A stretch of DNA of 64,000 nucleotides from Oceanospirillum sediminis. GTDB lineage: Bacteria > Pseudomonadota > Gammaproteobacteria > Pseudomonadales > Halomonadaceae. The notes under the pieces are model-generated. The model ran no database searches, had not been told where the DNA came from, and was given only the letters and a program-made list of their open reading frames with translations. The position numbers and the translations under genes were made by a program. The DNA lies in assembly GCF_014164585.1 (NCBI RefSeq), contig NZ_JACJFM010000029.1:1-64000 (forward strand). Reading direction: 5' to 3'. This document shows positions 9,148-18,196 of the stretch, piece by piece; the first letter of the stretch is position 1; each line of letters begins with the position of its first letter.

Positions 9148-11292
9148 TCAGTGCACATCCATACGAAATGGCGGCAAACTATCCAGTAACTGTTTGCCAT
9201 AACGCTTCGTCAATACTCGTCTGTCCAGCAAAGAAATTTTTCCGGTATCACTTTCGGTTCTGAGCAAACGACCTACGGCCTGTACCAGGCGGATTGAGGC
9301 ATCAGGTACTGTAATTTGCATAAAGGGATTACCGCCTTTTTGCTCAATCCACTCAGACAGGGTTTTTTCTACCGGATCATCCGGCACAGAAAATGGTATA
9401 CGGGTAATAACGACATGCTTTAAATAATCTCCGGGGAGATCAATACCTTCAGCAAAGCTGGCCAGGCCAAAAATAATACTGCCCTGTTTTTTATCTACCC
9501 TTGCTTTATGCCGTTCCAGCAGAACCTGCTTAGTGATATCGTCCTGTACCAGAATTTCATTCACCAGTGTTGCCGGTAATTTGTCCAGTACGTCCCTCAT
9601 CTGGCGTCGGGAAGAGAACAGCACCAGGGTTCCTGCCGAGTGGTCAATACCTGATTTCAGATAACTGACAATTTGTGCAGTATGCAGGTCTGATTGCACC
9701 GGATCACAGGCATGTACAGGAATCTCCAGTACACCATTAGTATTAAAATCAAAAGGACTCGGCACCACCAGACAATCCGCATCCTCTGGTAACCCAGTGC
9801 GGGTTTTAATACGGTCAAATCGTCCAAGAGCCGTCAGAGTAGCAGATGACAGCACAGCACCAAAGCAGGGTTGCCAGAGTTTACTGGCCAGAGTACCAGC
9901 GGCGCTGATTGGGCTACAGGACACTTCCAGATCGATATCAACCTGCTGATTCTGCAGGGTAATCCAGCGGGCTACCGGCATGGTATCTTCGGCCTGAGGC
10001 TGCGCATACATTCCCCAGAGTTCCCAGGCGGCCACCGCACGACCATGCAACATAGTCGCCAACGGCAACCACTGCTCACTTTCAGCTTTACCTAATGGAC
10101 TGTTGGCATCCGGATCCATACCATCTTTCAGTTGTCTGACCATCACTTCCAGTTTCTGACATAAGGAAGCAAAACTGATTTTCAGGTTCATGGCCTGAGT
10201 CACCAGACTCTCCGGTACAATCCCCTTTTCAAACCGGAACACAGGACGTACGTCATTATCCATACTTTCCGGAGAGAATTGAGTAATCTCATGCAACTGG
10301 CGATAACACTCCGCCAGTTCAGTTTCCAGATTATTAAGAATCTCTGGTAACTGATTCAGCTGACGAACAATCAGATCATCACTCGCTAATTCAGCATTCA
10401 GATCTGTCAGGGATTTTTTCAGCAAACGCAACCACTGCAAAGACGCATTAATACGAAAACTTCCTGCGAAGTGATCAATCGCTTTATCCGGCAGGTGATG
10501 GCCTTCGTCGAAGATATAGATTGTATCCTGAGGGTCAGGCAGCACAATCCCTCCCCCCAGAGAAAGATCGGCCAGAACCAGATCGTGATTGGCCACAATA
10601 ATATCCGCACCATCCAGTTCATTACGGGCTTTAAAAAAAGCGCAGCCACTGAAATTACTGCAGCGGCGATTAGTACATTGCTGGTGATCCGTCGTCACTC
10701 TGCGCCACATCGGCTCTTCCAGAGTATCTTTCCAACTATCTCTGTCCCCCTCCCAACGACCTGACAGATACTGCTGAGCCATATCCTGATACAAAGCCTG
10801 AGCTTCCTGAGAAGTATTGGCCTGCATCCATTCGTCAAACAGAGACAGGGTCGTCTGCGCCGTTTCTGCAGTCCCGGCTTCCAGAGCCTGTTCCAGTCGG
10901 GTCAGGCACAAATAACGACTACGCCCTTTAGCCAGCGCGTACTTAAAGTGAATTTCTGCATTTTTCTGCAGATCCGGCAGATCCTTAAATATCAGCTGTT
11001 CCTGCAAGGCTACCGTTGCAGTGGATACCACAATACGCTTATCCCTGGCTCTGGCAACCGGTAGTGCTGCTACCAGATAAGCCAGAGTCTTACCGGTACC
11101 GGTACCGGCTTCAACAGCACATACATGAGGACCTGATGTACGAATTCCATCACTGCTGGTCTGAATCCCACCCAGTGTCCGGGCGATCTGAGCAACCATC
11201 AATCGCTGCCCGTGACGGGCTTTGAGACTACGATTTTTCAGAAATGTTGAGTAAGCAGACTGGATATCTGACTTGATGGCATCGGTAAGCAT
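9148..11292 (-). CDS. dinG: DinG-type iron-sulfur ATP-dependent DNA helicase
   Basis: Superfamily 2 helicase of the XPD/DinG group, which unwinds DNA 5' to 3', including R-loops and D-loops, and uses a 4Fe-4S cluster. Seen: Walker A GTGTGKT, the cluster cysteines (CLTRLEQ, and QQCTNRRCSNFSGC), a DEGH Walker B (IFDEGHH), and the last motif QAVGRLLRTESDTG. From the ATG at 11292 (MLTDAIKSD) the protein has 714 residues, the usual DinG length; GGGAG precedes this ATG, while the open frame runs 30 codons further with no signal. Single gene; the neighbouring GntR gene diverges. Confidence 0.92.
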   Translation of the reverse strand: MLTDAIKSDIQSAYSTFLKNRSLKARHGQRLMVAQIARTLGGIQTSSDGIRTSGPHVCAVEAGTGTGKTLAYLVAALPVARARDKRIVVSTATVALQEQLIFKDLPDLQKNAEIHFKYALAKGRSRYLCLTRLEQALEAGTAETAQTTLSLFDEWMQANTSQEAQALYQDMAQQYLSGRWEGDRDSWKDTLEEPMWRRVTTDHQQCTNRRCSNFSGCAFFKARNELDGADIIVANHDLVLADLSLGGGIVLPDPQDTIYIFDEGHHLPDKAIDHFAGSFRINASLQWLRLLKKSLTDLNAELASDDLIVRQLNQLPEILNNLETELAECYRQLHEITQFSPESMDNDVRPVFRFEKGIVPESLVTQAMNLKISFASLCQKLEVMVRQLKDGMDPDANSPLGKAESEQWLPLATMLHGRAVAAWELWGMYAQPQAEDTMPVARWITLQNQQVDIDLEVSCSPISAAGTLASKLWQPCFGAVLSSATLTALGRFDRIKTRTGLPEDADCLVVPSPFDFNTNGVLEIPVHACDPVQSDLHTAQIVSYLKSGIDHSAGTLVLFSSRRQMRDVLDKLPATLVNEILVQDDITKQVLLERHKARVDKKQGSIIFGLASFAEGIDLPGDYLKHVVITRIPFSVPDDPVEKTLSEWIEQKGGNPFMQITVPDASIRLVQAVGRLLRTESDTGKISLLDRRVLTKRYGKQLLDSLPPFRMDVH

Positions 11293-11455
11293 GATCACTC
11301 CCACAAAACAGAAGCTCAATTGTACCTGATGCCCCGGATAGAGCACAGCCAGCCAAAGGACAAAAACTGTATTTTTATCCAATAGAGCAAACCCGTGATT
11401 CCGGATTAAGAGAAATCAGGCTGGCAGAACCATTCTATGATGCTACCCCGCAGAA

Positions 11456-11465
11456 TTGGCGCCAA
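11456..11465. promoter_or_regulatory. Candidate GntR operator (palindrome, copy 1)
   Basis: TTGGCGCCAA, a perfect 10-bp palindrome 78 bases ahead of the GntR start. The same 10 bp occurs before the TonB receptor at 12292-12301. It may be an autoregulatory site; the link is inferred from position and identity. Confidence 0.5.
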
Positions 11466-11542
11466 AAAACATTGACCCTCTGCCTGCAACTGCTTAATCT
11501 TCCCGAATATTTTGCCCCCGGACATAGCAAGGAGAATATCGC

Positions 11543-12226
11543 GTGACATCCCCATCCGACTCAGACAGCCGAAAATCTCAGCAGGAGCGTATTGAACAGC
11601 TGGCAAACCTGCTACAGCACGACATCATGATCAGCCGCTGGCAAACCGGAGTATTTCTGCGACAGAATGAACTGGAGCGCCACTTATCCGTCAATCGCTT
11701 TACCGTACGCCAGGTACTGGAAGAGCTGACTAAACGAGGAGTACTGGAACACGTTCCCTACAAAGGCCACAGAATAAAAGAGCATAGTCCGAAAGAGCGG
11801 GAGCAGATTACAGAAACCCGCTTACTACTGGAACAAGGGGCTTGTCGCAAGGTCATGCAGAATATCACTGAAGCGGGCATGGAGTTACTGCAACAGCAGG
11901 CGATTACCTTCCGGGCTTCTTTACTATCTGGCGACACTCAATCCCAGATAGAAAGTAACTTTTTATTCCATAAATACTTTTATGATTTTTGTGGCAATCC
12001 TTTTCTGGCAGAGGAAATACGCCTGCTGAGAGAAAAAGGACTACGGGTCAGTAAACCGGGCTGGCACCAGCCGATGGCTTCTGAACGCGCCTGCCAGGAA
12101 CACTTTGCTATGGTGGAAGCCCTTAAGAATAAAGACCTGTTACGGCTGGAGCATCTGATTTACCTGCATTTAACCGGCTGGAAACGAGCCAGCGAAACCG
12201 AATACATGCCAATCACGCAGAATTGA
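11543..12226 (+). CDS. GntR family transcriptional regulator (FadR/FCD type)
   Basis: A 227-residue repressor-type regulator. An N-terminal winged helix-turn-helix lies at about 12-80 (RQNELERHLSVNRFTVRQVL, then the wing VPYKGHRIKE). An all-helical ligand-binding domain of the FCD class follows (about 90-215), with the histidines often used to bind a metal or carboxylate ligand (NFLFHKYFYDFCGN and CQEHFAMVEAL). The start is a GTG with AAGGAG ten bases upstream. It sits just ahead of a siderophore receptor on the same strand (120 bp gap), and a shared palindrome lies before each gene, so it likely controls the receptor and itself. The ligand is unknown; FCD regulators usually sense organic acids. 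Confidence 0.88.
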   Translation: MTSPSDSDSRKSQQERIEQLANLLQHDIMISRWQTGVFLRQNELERHLSVNRFTVRQVLEELTKRGVLEHVPYKGHRIKEHSPKEREQITETRLLLEQGACRKVMQNITEAGMELLQQQAITFRASLLSGDTQSQIESNFLFHKYFYDFCGNPFLAEEIRLLREKGLRVSKPGWHQPMASERACQEHFAMVEALKNKDLLRLEHLIYLHLTGWKRASETEYMPITQN

Positions 12227-12263
12227 GCTTCTGCACAGAGAGATTTCGCCCAAAAAAACAAAC

Positions 12264-12276
12264 GATAATATTTATC
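12264..12276. promoter_or_regulatory. Fur-like box before the TonB receptor
   Basis: GATAATATTTATC matches the 6-1-6 Fur core GATAATNATTATC in all but one position. It lies 70-80 bases ahead of the receptor start, where an iron-dependent repressor would act. Confidence 0.6.
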
Positions 12277-12291
12277 AATTACATTTACAGA

Positions 12292-12301
12292 TTGGCGCCA
12301 A
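12292..12301. promoter_or_regulatory. Candidate GntR operator (palindrome, copy 2)
   Basis: TTGGCGCCAA again (part of the 12-bp palindrome ATTGGCGCCAAT at 12291-12302), 45 bases before the receptor start and 16 bases from the Fur-like box. Confidence 0.5.
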
Positions 12302-12345
12302 TTATATATGATGCCCGAAAATTCATATCGAATGAGGCATCCGCC

Positions 12346-14394
12346 ATGCGCTTTACCCCACAAAAAGATCAGCAAATCTGTCGCAGTACCCAATTATTTC
12401 TGCTACATCCACTGACACTTTCCGTAGCCTGTATACTGGGTAGTCAGGCGGCTATTGCTCAGCAGACAGAGCTGGAAAAAATCACTGTCACAGAGCAACA
12501 AAGTGCTTACTCTGAAAACAAGAGCGCACTGAAAATGCCTTTGAGCTGGAAAGAGACGCCACAGTCGGTTTCTGTTGTTACAGAACAGGAACTGGAAGAG
12601 CGTGGAGTATTACAGTTATCTGATGCGGTAAAACATGTTCCGGGCATTGCTCTGACTCTGGGAGAAGGATCCCGGGATCAGTTTACTATTCGCGGTTTTG
12701 AAGCCATGTACGATATCTATCGGGATGGCCTGAGAGATGCGGGTGGTAATCAGGGCTTCCGTAGCATGGCTAATATCGAACGGATTGAAGTCATTAAAGG
12801 TGCAGCTGGTGCTCTTTATGGCAGGGGCTCTGCTGGAGGTCTGGTGAATCTGGTAACAAAGAAAGCGGATGGCCAGTCTGTGCGTGACCTGACGTTCAGT
12901 GCAGGCAGCTTTAATCATACAGGCATCGAAGCGGATTTGGGTGATCAGCTCAGCCAGAACATCAATGGCCGCATCAATCTGGAATACAAGCAGCAGGACT
13001 CATTTGTCGATCATATCGATGGCAATACGCTGTTTATAGCCCCGAGCCTTCGCTGGCAGGCAAGTGCTGACCATACAATAGATCTGAATATGGAATACCT
13101 GGATCAGGATCAGAAACCTTATCGCGGTATCCCCTCCGTTGATGGCCAACCCATTGATACTCCACGCAGCCAATTCTATGGCAGCCAGAGCGATCGCCAG
13201 AACAACAAAACGCTGCATGGTGCTCTGTCAGTAGAATCCCGCATTTCCGATCAGATGACGCTGACAAACAGACTGCATTACAGCACAATTGATATTACTC
13301 AGTCAGGCACCCGTATTCAAAGCACTGATGTCTATCAGGCTGAACGCTTCATTCGTACATTCCACTATGACCCTCAGGAAGATTATGGCCTGCAAAGTGA
13401 GCTGACCGGACAGCATGATGCCCATAAATGGCTGCTTGGTGCAGAAGCCGCCACGATGAAGCGGACGTTCGCGATGGGCAACCTGACACTGGCAACAACA
13501 AGTCTGGATAACCCGGATACCAGAGCTCAGATTAATCCGGTCATTGACCCGGCAACCAGTAGCGATAATGAAGTGCAGAGCCAGTCTGTTTATATGCAGG
13601 ATATTTACCAGCTGACTCCGGATATTCAACTGGTCGGTGGCGTTCGCTATGACAGCATTGAAACAACCCGCATTGCCGGTGGCAGCAAAACATCATTTAA
13701 ACAGTCTGAATTCAGTCCCCGACTGGCTGCAGTTTATCAGGCAACGGATGATCTGAGCCTCTATACCACCTGGGGACGGTCCTATCAGGTGCCCTGGGCG
13801 GGAATTTATACTTCCCCGACAAAACAGGCTTTACAGGAAAGTGATCTCACTGAAGCGGGCTTCAAGCTGGCATTGATGGATAACAGATTACAGCTGAACT
13901 CGGCTATTTTCCGGATTGATAAAGATACTCCGAGTACCAGCGCCGAAGGTATTGTGACCTCTGTTGATGAACAGCGTCATCAGGGGATCGAAGCAGAACT
14001 ACGTGGCATAATCACTCCACAATGGCAAATTACAGCCGGAGTCAGTTATCTGGATGCTGAAAATAAAGCCACTGGATTGCGTCCAAATGATGTACCAGAA
14101 AAAACAGCTTCATTCTGGAGCAGCTACTCTCCTGATATTCACTGGACCTTTGGTGGCGGGGCTCGTTACGTATCAGACCGGACAGTATCCAATGAAGCGG
14201 CTACCTTACCCGCTTATACTGTTGTTGATCTGATGGCAGCCTACCAGACCGGGCCACACAGAATTCAGCTGAATCTGAATAATGTTCTGGATGAGACATG
14301 GCATATCGGAGCAACGGGCGGAGGCACAGGGAAAAACAATATCGGTTATGGCGCTCCGGCTAACGCTATGCTGACATATAGCGTCAGCCTCTAG
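12346..14394 (+). CDS. TonB-dependent siderophore receptor
   Basis: Outer-membrane receptor that imports a ferric siderophore with TonB energy. I start it at the ATG at 12346 (MRFTPQ), since GAGG precedes it and a long signal peptide ends at AIAQQ. Then come a TonB-box-like region (EKITVTEQ), the plug domain with KETPQSVSVVT, FTIRGFE and the RIEVIKGAAGALYGRGSAGG signature of siderophore receptors, and a 22-strand barrel ending in LTYSVSL. The 682 residues fit the FhuA/FoxA/FiuA-like class. The last residue is Leu, not the common Phe. It follows the GntR gene, and both a Fur-like box and a GntR-shared palindrome sit in its promoter. The siderophore cannot be told from sequence. Confidence 0.93.
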   Translation: MRFTPQKDQQICRSTQLFLLHPLTLSVACILGSQAAIAQQTELEKITVTEQQSAYSENKSALKMPLSWKETPQSVSVVTEQELEERGVLQLSDAVKHVPGIALTLGEGSRDQFTIRGFEAMYDIYRDGLRDAGGNQGFRSMANIERIEVIKGAAGALYGRGSAGGLVNLVTKKADGQSVRDLTFSAGSFNHTGIEADLGDQLSQNINGRINLEYKQQDSFVDHIDGNTLFIAPSLRWQASADHTIDLNMEYLDQDQKPYRGIPSVDGQPIDTPRSQFYGSQSDRQNNKTLHGALSVESRISDQMTLTNRLHYSTIDITQSGTRIQSTDVYQAERFIRTFHYDPQEDYGLQSELTGQHDAHKWLLGAEAATMKRTFAMGNLTLATTSLDNPDTRAQINPVIDPATSSDNEVQSQSVYMQDIYQLTPDIQLVGGVRYDSIETTRIAGGSKTSFKQSEFSPRLAAVYQATDDLSLYTTWGRSYQVPWAGIYTSPTKQALQESDLTEAGFKLALMDNRLQLNSAIFRIDKDTPSTSAEGIVTSVDEQRHQGIEAELRGIITPQWQITAGVSYLDAENKATGLRPNDVPEKTASFWSSYSPDIHWTFGGGARYVSDRTVSNEAATLPAYTVVDLMAAYQTGPHRIQLNLNNVLDETWHIGATGGGTGKNNIGYGAPANAMLTYSVSL

Positions 14395-14523
14395 CTCTGA
14401 GTCAGTATATCCGGGTGAATAGCTACAATGAGGCAGATCAGATCTGAATTAAAACTTTTCAGGCCTGATCAGGAGAAACCAGGTAATCACCCAGAACATA
14501 CTCTGCTCAATTCAATCGCATTT

Positions 14524-14567
14524 CTGGCAGTACTGTATTCATTTTATCAGTGAAACAGCACTGCCAG
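14524..14567. terminator. Inverted repeat between the TonB receptor and chemoreceptor genes
   Basis: CTGGCAGTACTGT (14524-14536) pairs with ACAGCACTGCCAG (14555-14567) at 12 of 13 positions. It lies between converging genes; no strong T-run follows on either strand. Confidence 0.45.
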
Positions 14568-14633
14568 ATTTATCATCCCCTGCCATCATTAAACAATCAT
14601 CACAGCATTAGCAACATCAGGAAGCACAATACA

Positions 14634-16349
14634 TCAAACTTTGAAGTGAGATACCAGCTGCTTCAGACCATCGGCCATTTTTGCCAGTTCAGCACCGGTT
14701 TCAGCAGTCTGCTCCGCAGCCGTTGCATTCTGATGAGCCCAGTCACCTACACTGACAGCTTTCTGATTCAGACTCTGTACCACCCGATTCTGTTCTTCTG
14801 ATGCAGCAGCGATCCGGCTGCTGATATCATTGACAATATTAGCGACATTGCTGAGTAACTGACCAACCTCTTCAGCCTGAGAGACCACATCTCCGGCTTT
14901 CAGACGACTTTGTTCCATACTGCCCGTCGCCTGACGAGCTCCGTCCTGTAGCTGCTCAATAATAGTATTAATTTCCAGGGTTGACTCCTGAGTACGCCCG
15001 GCCAGCACCCTCACCTCATCGGCAACGACGGCAAAACCACGACCAGACTCACCAGCTCGCGCCGCCTCAATCGCCGCATTCAATGCCAGTAAGTTAGTCT
15101 GATCCGCAATACCACGAATCACTTCCAGCACACTGGAAATCGTCTCAGCCTGAGACTCCAGCGCCGTAATATCCTGAGAAGCCTGCTGTAACTGGGAAGA
15201 CAAATCACTAATATCATTGACAGCATTAGTCATCAGAGCATCACAGCTACGAGTCTCACGGTCAGCTTCACGGGCTGACTCCGATACCGAGCTGACACTC
15301 TCTGCTACATGATTAACGGTCTGTCCCATGTTATTCAGGGTTGCAACCAGGTGTTCTGTTTCCCGCTGTTGCTGACGAGTGCTGGCACTGGTATCAGACA
15401 TAATCTGCGCCAGCTCATCGGAAGCACCGGATAACTGGCGCGTCACATCATGAACCTTCTGCACCATAGAGCGCAGCGCCTGTTGCATACCAATCATGGT
15501 CTGTTGCAAATGGGCAATTTCATCTTTCCCCTGGACGTTAATGGCTACGGTCAGATCACCGCCTGCAATCCGGTTCATCTCTTTACCTGTTGCTTCCAGA
15601 CGGGAAACAACATTTCTGACAACAATCCAGCTTAGTATCAGCCCAACCAGCATGGCAATAATGATACTGGTGACCTGAACGCTAAGCGCTTCTCTTTCAT
15701 GCTGCACAGCACGCTCTGAAGCCTGAAAAGTAAAAGTTTCAATCTCTTTTAACAAGCCTTTCAGGATTCCATCCAGCTGTTCTTCTTCTTTTTCAACCTT
15801 CTCAGCAAGGTGTTCTCCTGCCTCCGTTTGTTCACTACGAAGAAAGTTAAATACCTGGCTGGCCTTGTGCTCAAAAGAAGCATGATATTGCTTCACATCG
15901 CTCAGTTTACTCAGAACCATACTGAATTCCTGCCTCTCTTCAGCGGTATGCGATTTATTCACCGCCTCACTGGCAATGCTCTGGGCCTGAGCTATTTCCT
16001 GGCCAATTAACTGACTCAGCTCTGAAAATTCAGATTGTTCCTGTTGAAAGTGCTGACGTACATTACCAGGATCAACAGATTTAAAACCTTCAGAACCGGC
16101 TATTGGCAGTAAAATACCGTATTTCACAGCACGTTCGAAATGGATAGCCTGTTCCAGCTGATGCTCTGTGACCAGAGTAATTTTTTCTGTCAGAGCAATA
16201 TCCTGATATGTAATGGACTCCAGCTCATCTCCAATTTCTGACATTGAGAAAATGGCTTGTAATGAAGTCAACAACAGAATGATTAAAAGAATTGCAGTAC
16301 TGCCCATCACCTTTGTTCGGGTAGACAAGTTATTTAACAAAGTATCCAT
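14634..16349 (-). CDS. Methyl-accepting chemotaxis protein with periplasmic helical sensor
   Basis: Inner-membrane chemoreceptor of 571 residues signalling to CheA/CheW. A first membrane helix (about 16-35) is followed by a mostly helical periplasmic region, a second membrane helix (about 228-250), a HAMP domain, and a coiled-coil signalling domain with the highly conserved hairpin tip (the [16 protein letters not shown] stretch). The sensor region is Glu/Gln-rich, like a four-helix bundle. Two ATGs are six bases apart; AGGAG directly abuts the first and is correctly spaced for the second (16349), so I use that. No che genes are nearby. Ligand unknown. Confidence 0.92.
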   Translation of the reverse strand: MDTLLNNLSTRTKVMGSTAILLIILLLTSLQAIFSMSEIGDELESITYQDIALTEKITLVTEHQLEQAIHFERAVKYGILLPIAGSEGFKSVDPGNVRQHFQQEQSEFSELSQLIGQEIAQAQSIASEAVNKSHTAEERQEFSMVLSKLSDVKQYHASFEHKASQVFNFLRSEQTEAGEHLAEKVEKEEEQLDGILKGLLKEIETFTFQASERAVQHEREALSVQVTSIIIAMLVGLILSWIVVRNVVSRLEATGKEMNRIAGGDLTVAINVQGKDEIAHLQQTMIGMQQALRSMVQKVHDVTRQLSGASDELAQIMSDTSASTRQQQRETEHLVATLNNMGQTVNHVAESVSSVSESAREADRETRSCDALMTNAVNDISDLSSQLQQASQDITALESQAETISSVLEVIRGIADQTNLLALNAAIEAARAGESGRGFAVVADEVRVLAGRTQESTLEINTIIEQLQDGARQATGSMEQSRLKAGDVVSQAEEVGQLLSNVANIVNDISSRIAAASEEQNRVVQSLNQKAVSVGDWAHQNATAAEQTAETGAELAKMADGLKQLVSHFKV

Positions 16350-16640
16350 GGTCATCTCCTAGAACCAATAGGACCAAACGGAACATACGACTACCGGGCG
16401 ATAATAAGCAGCCCTCAGACAGGTCTTTTCCGATTGCTTGTTATTTTTTAAGAGTATTTGTATCTAATTTATGCAGTTGAGGGGAAAACAGGCGGGAACA
16501 ATAACAAAAACTGAATATTATGTCCTACTGATTTCTGAGCAAAGTCACACACTTTATGGCATATTTTTTACCAAAGGACACCAGAAACCTCAGATTGCGT
16601 TACTTTTGGCATCACCCGGAAACACTCCAGTCTGTTCTTT

Positions 16641-17699
16641 TTACCCATCACGAGTCACCCTCCCTTCTCTGTCGATACTGAATCTGGCCAGATCTTCTGC
16701 AAGAAAAAGATCCCCTGCATAAACAGATCGTGCTTCCTGCTCAATTTCATCAATGCATCGGTCTGCAGGCTTTGTCGCCTTAAACAGGTATCGGGAGCTG
16801 AAGTGAGTCAGAATAAGCGCTTTCAGACCTTGCACTTCAGCAAAAGAGGCTACTTGCCGTGCACAACTATGACCAGGTCCTGGACCGACTTTACCCAGTA
16901 CATCTTCCGTGTAAGTTGCTTCATGAATTAGCAGGTCAGTCTGATCGCAAGCACCCCGCAAACATTCCGGATTATCATTATCACCCGCAATCACAACAAC
17001 TCGCGCAGACCGGGATCGCCCGGTGTAATTCTGGCAACTCAGAGTACGTGTTACTCCGTCCGCATCGGTGTATATCGCATCAAGTCCTTTCTGCAACCGG
17101 GCAAAGTGAGCTCCGGATGTAATACCATCACGACGAAGACGTTCAACATCCAGTTTAAGAGGGACATTATTTTCTTCCAGACGATAGCCCCAGCAATCAA
17201 CTCTATGATTCAGGGGCCATGCCGTGATATCAAACCCCGCAATCGATAATAAAGGTCTGGCACCTGATTCTGCAGCTTCGCTCACATGGATATCCAGCTG
17301 ACTAAAAAGCTGCATATGAGCAGTACTGTCTGAGACACGATCAAGAGCAATAAACTGCAGAGGAAAATGAATATGCAACTGAGTGAAAACCATTACAGCC
17401 CGTAAATATTGCAGAACGGCTTCAGGGCCTATGATTGTCAGGGCATCAGTACGACCATTCAACTGACAGGAAGCCAGCAATCCGGGCAAGCCATAGCAGT
17501 GATCACCATGAATATGGGTAATCAGAATAGCTCTGAGTCTCTGCGGTGATAACTCTGAGTGCAACAGCTGATGCTGTGTTGCTTCACCACAATCAACCAG
17601 AATCCAGTCCTTGCCTTCCTCCGGCTGAATAGCCGTTGCTGATACGTTCCTTTGTCGGGTTGGCACGCCAGATGATGTCCCCAAAAATGTAACCTTCAC
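16641..17699 (-). CDS. rnz: Ribonuclease Z / metallo-beta-lactamase-fold nuclease
   Basis: Cytoplasmic zinc nuclease that trims tRNA 3' ends (RNase Z, also called ElaC/RNase BN). Metal motif HIHGDH (THIHGDHCYG), further ligands in LNHR, VVIAGDN and LTHFSSRY, and a typical N-terminus (KVTFLGTSSGVPT). Its 352 residues exceed the usual bacterial form (about 305), mostly through insertions in the middle. The start is a GTG with a perfect AAAGGAGG site; the overlapping ATG is in another frame. Gene ends within a region without structure; monocistronic. Confidence 0.9.
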   Translation of the reverse strand: MKVTFLGTSSGVPTRQRNVSATAIQPEEGKDWILVDCGEATQHQLLHSELSPQRLRAILITHIHGDHCYGLPGLLASCQLNGRTDALTIIGPEAVLQYLRAVMVFTQLHIHFPLQFIALDRVSDSTAHMQLFSQLDIHVSEAAESGARPLLSIAGFDITAWPLNHRVDCWGYRLEENNVPLKLDVERLRRDGITSGAHFARLQKGLDAIYTDADGVTRTLSCQNYTGRSRSARVVVIAGDNDNPECLRGACDQTDLLIHEATYTEDVLGKVGPGPGHSCARQVASFAEVQGLKALILTHFSSRYLFKATKPADRCIDEIEQEARSVYAGDLFLAEDLARFSIDREGRVTRDG

Positions 17700-17890
17700 A
17701 TTTATCCTCCTTTAAATACAGCGGCTGAAATTGAAAACGATGAATAATAAAGACTATGTCCAGAAAGCAAATTTACCTATAAAGTGATCAGCCAGACATT
17801 CTGTTACAGGATGTGCTGATAATTAGTACAAAGGACTGTCATTATCGCTGTTAGAATCTTTGATAATGAAATTGCATGAAGGATTACGCA

Positions 17891-18111
17891 ATGCTCTGTT
17901 TTAAGGCTTTTTCGCCCCCATACCCCCCGCTTCGTTTAATAACATTGCTTATTTTCAGTATTCTGCTCACAGCATGCAATGGCGGCTCCGGCAGTAAATA
18001 CCGCGGATAAGAAAGACAACACGGAACAGCTAACAGGAAGCAGACTATCTGAAAGTCTATATTCCGGATGATGCCATGTCAGTTTATCCCTTCTCTGAAA
18101 TGAAACAATAA
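17891..18111 (+). pseudogene. Remnant of a small lipoprotein gene
   Basis: An ATG with an AAGGA ribosome site opens a 39-codon frame with a lipoprotein signal (LLTACNGGSGS) that stops after KYRG at 18010. Other frames continue with protein-like sequence: NTADKKDNTEQ, then YLKVYIPDDAMSVYPFSEM, ending at TAA 18109-18111. Two frameshifts in a short lipoprotein would explain this. The signal and Gly-rich start (CNGGSG) match the next gene's start (18197) at the DNA level (aatggcggctccgg in both), so the two may be related copies. It could instead be a genuine 39-residue lipopeptide. Confidence 0.4.
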
Positions 18112-18196
18112 CGAAAGGAGGACGTGTACTTCAGCAAATCCCCATGTCTGCTCTCACAAATTAAGTAAGACAAGCCAAATAAATAAAGGACTAATT

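Noticed and set aside
16471-16722. 83-codon plus frame between the chemoreceptor and rnz
   Set aside because: It runs into the end of rnz on the other strand and lacks a start signal.
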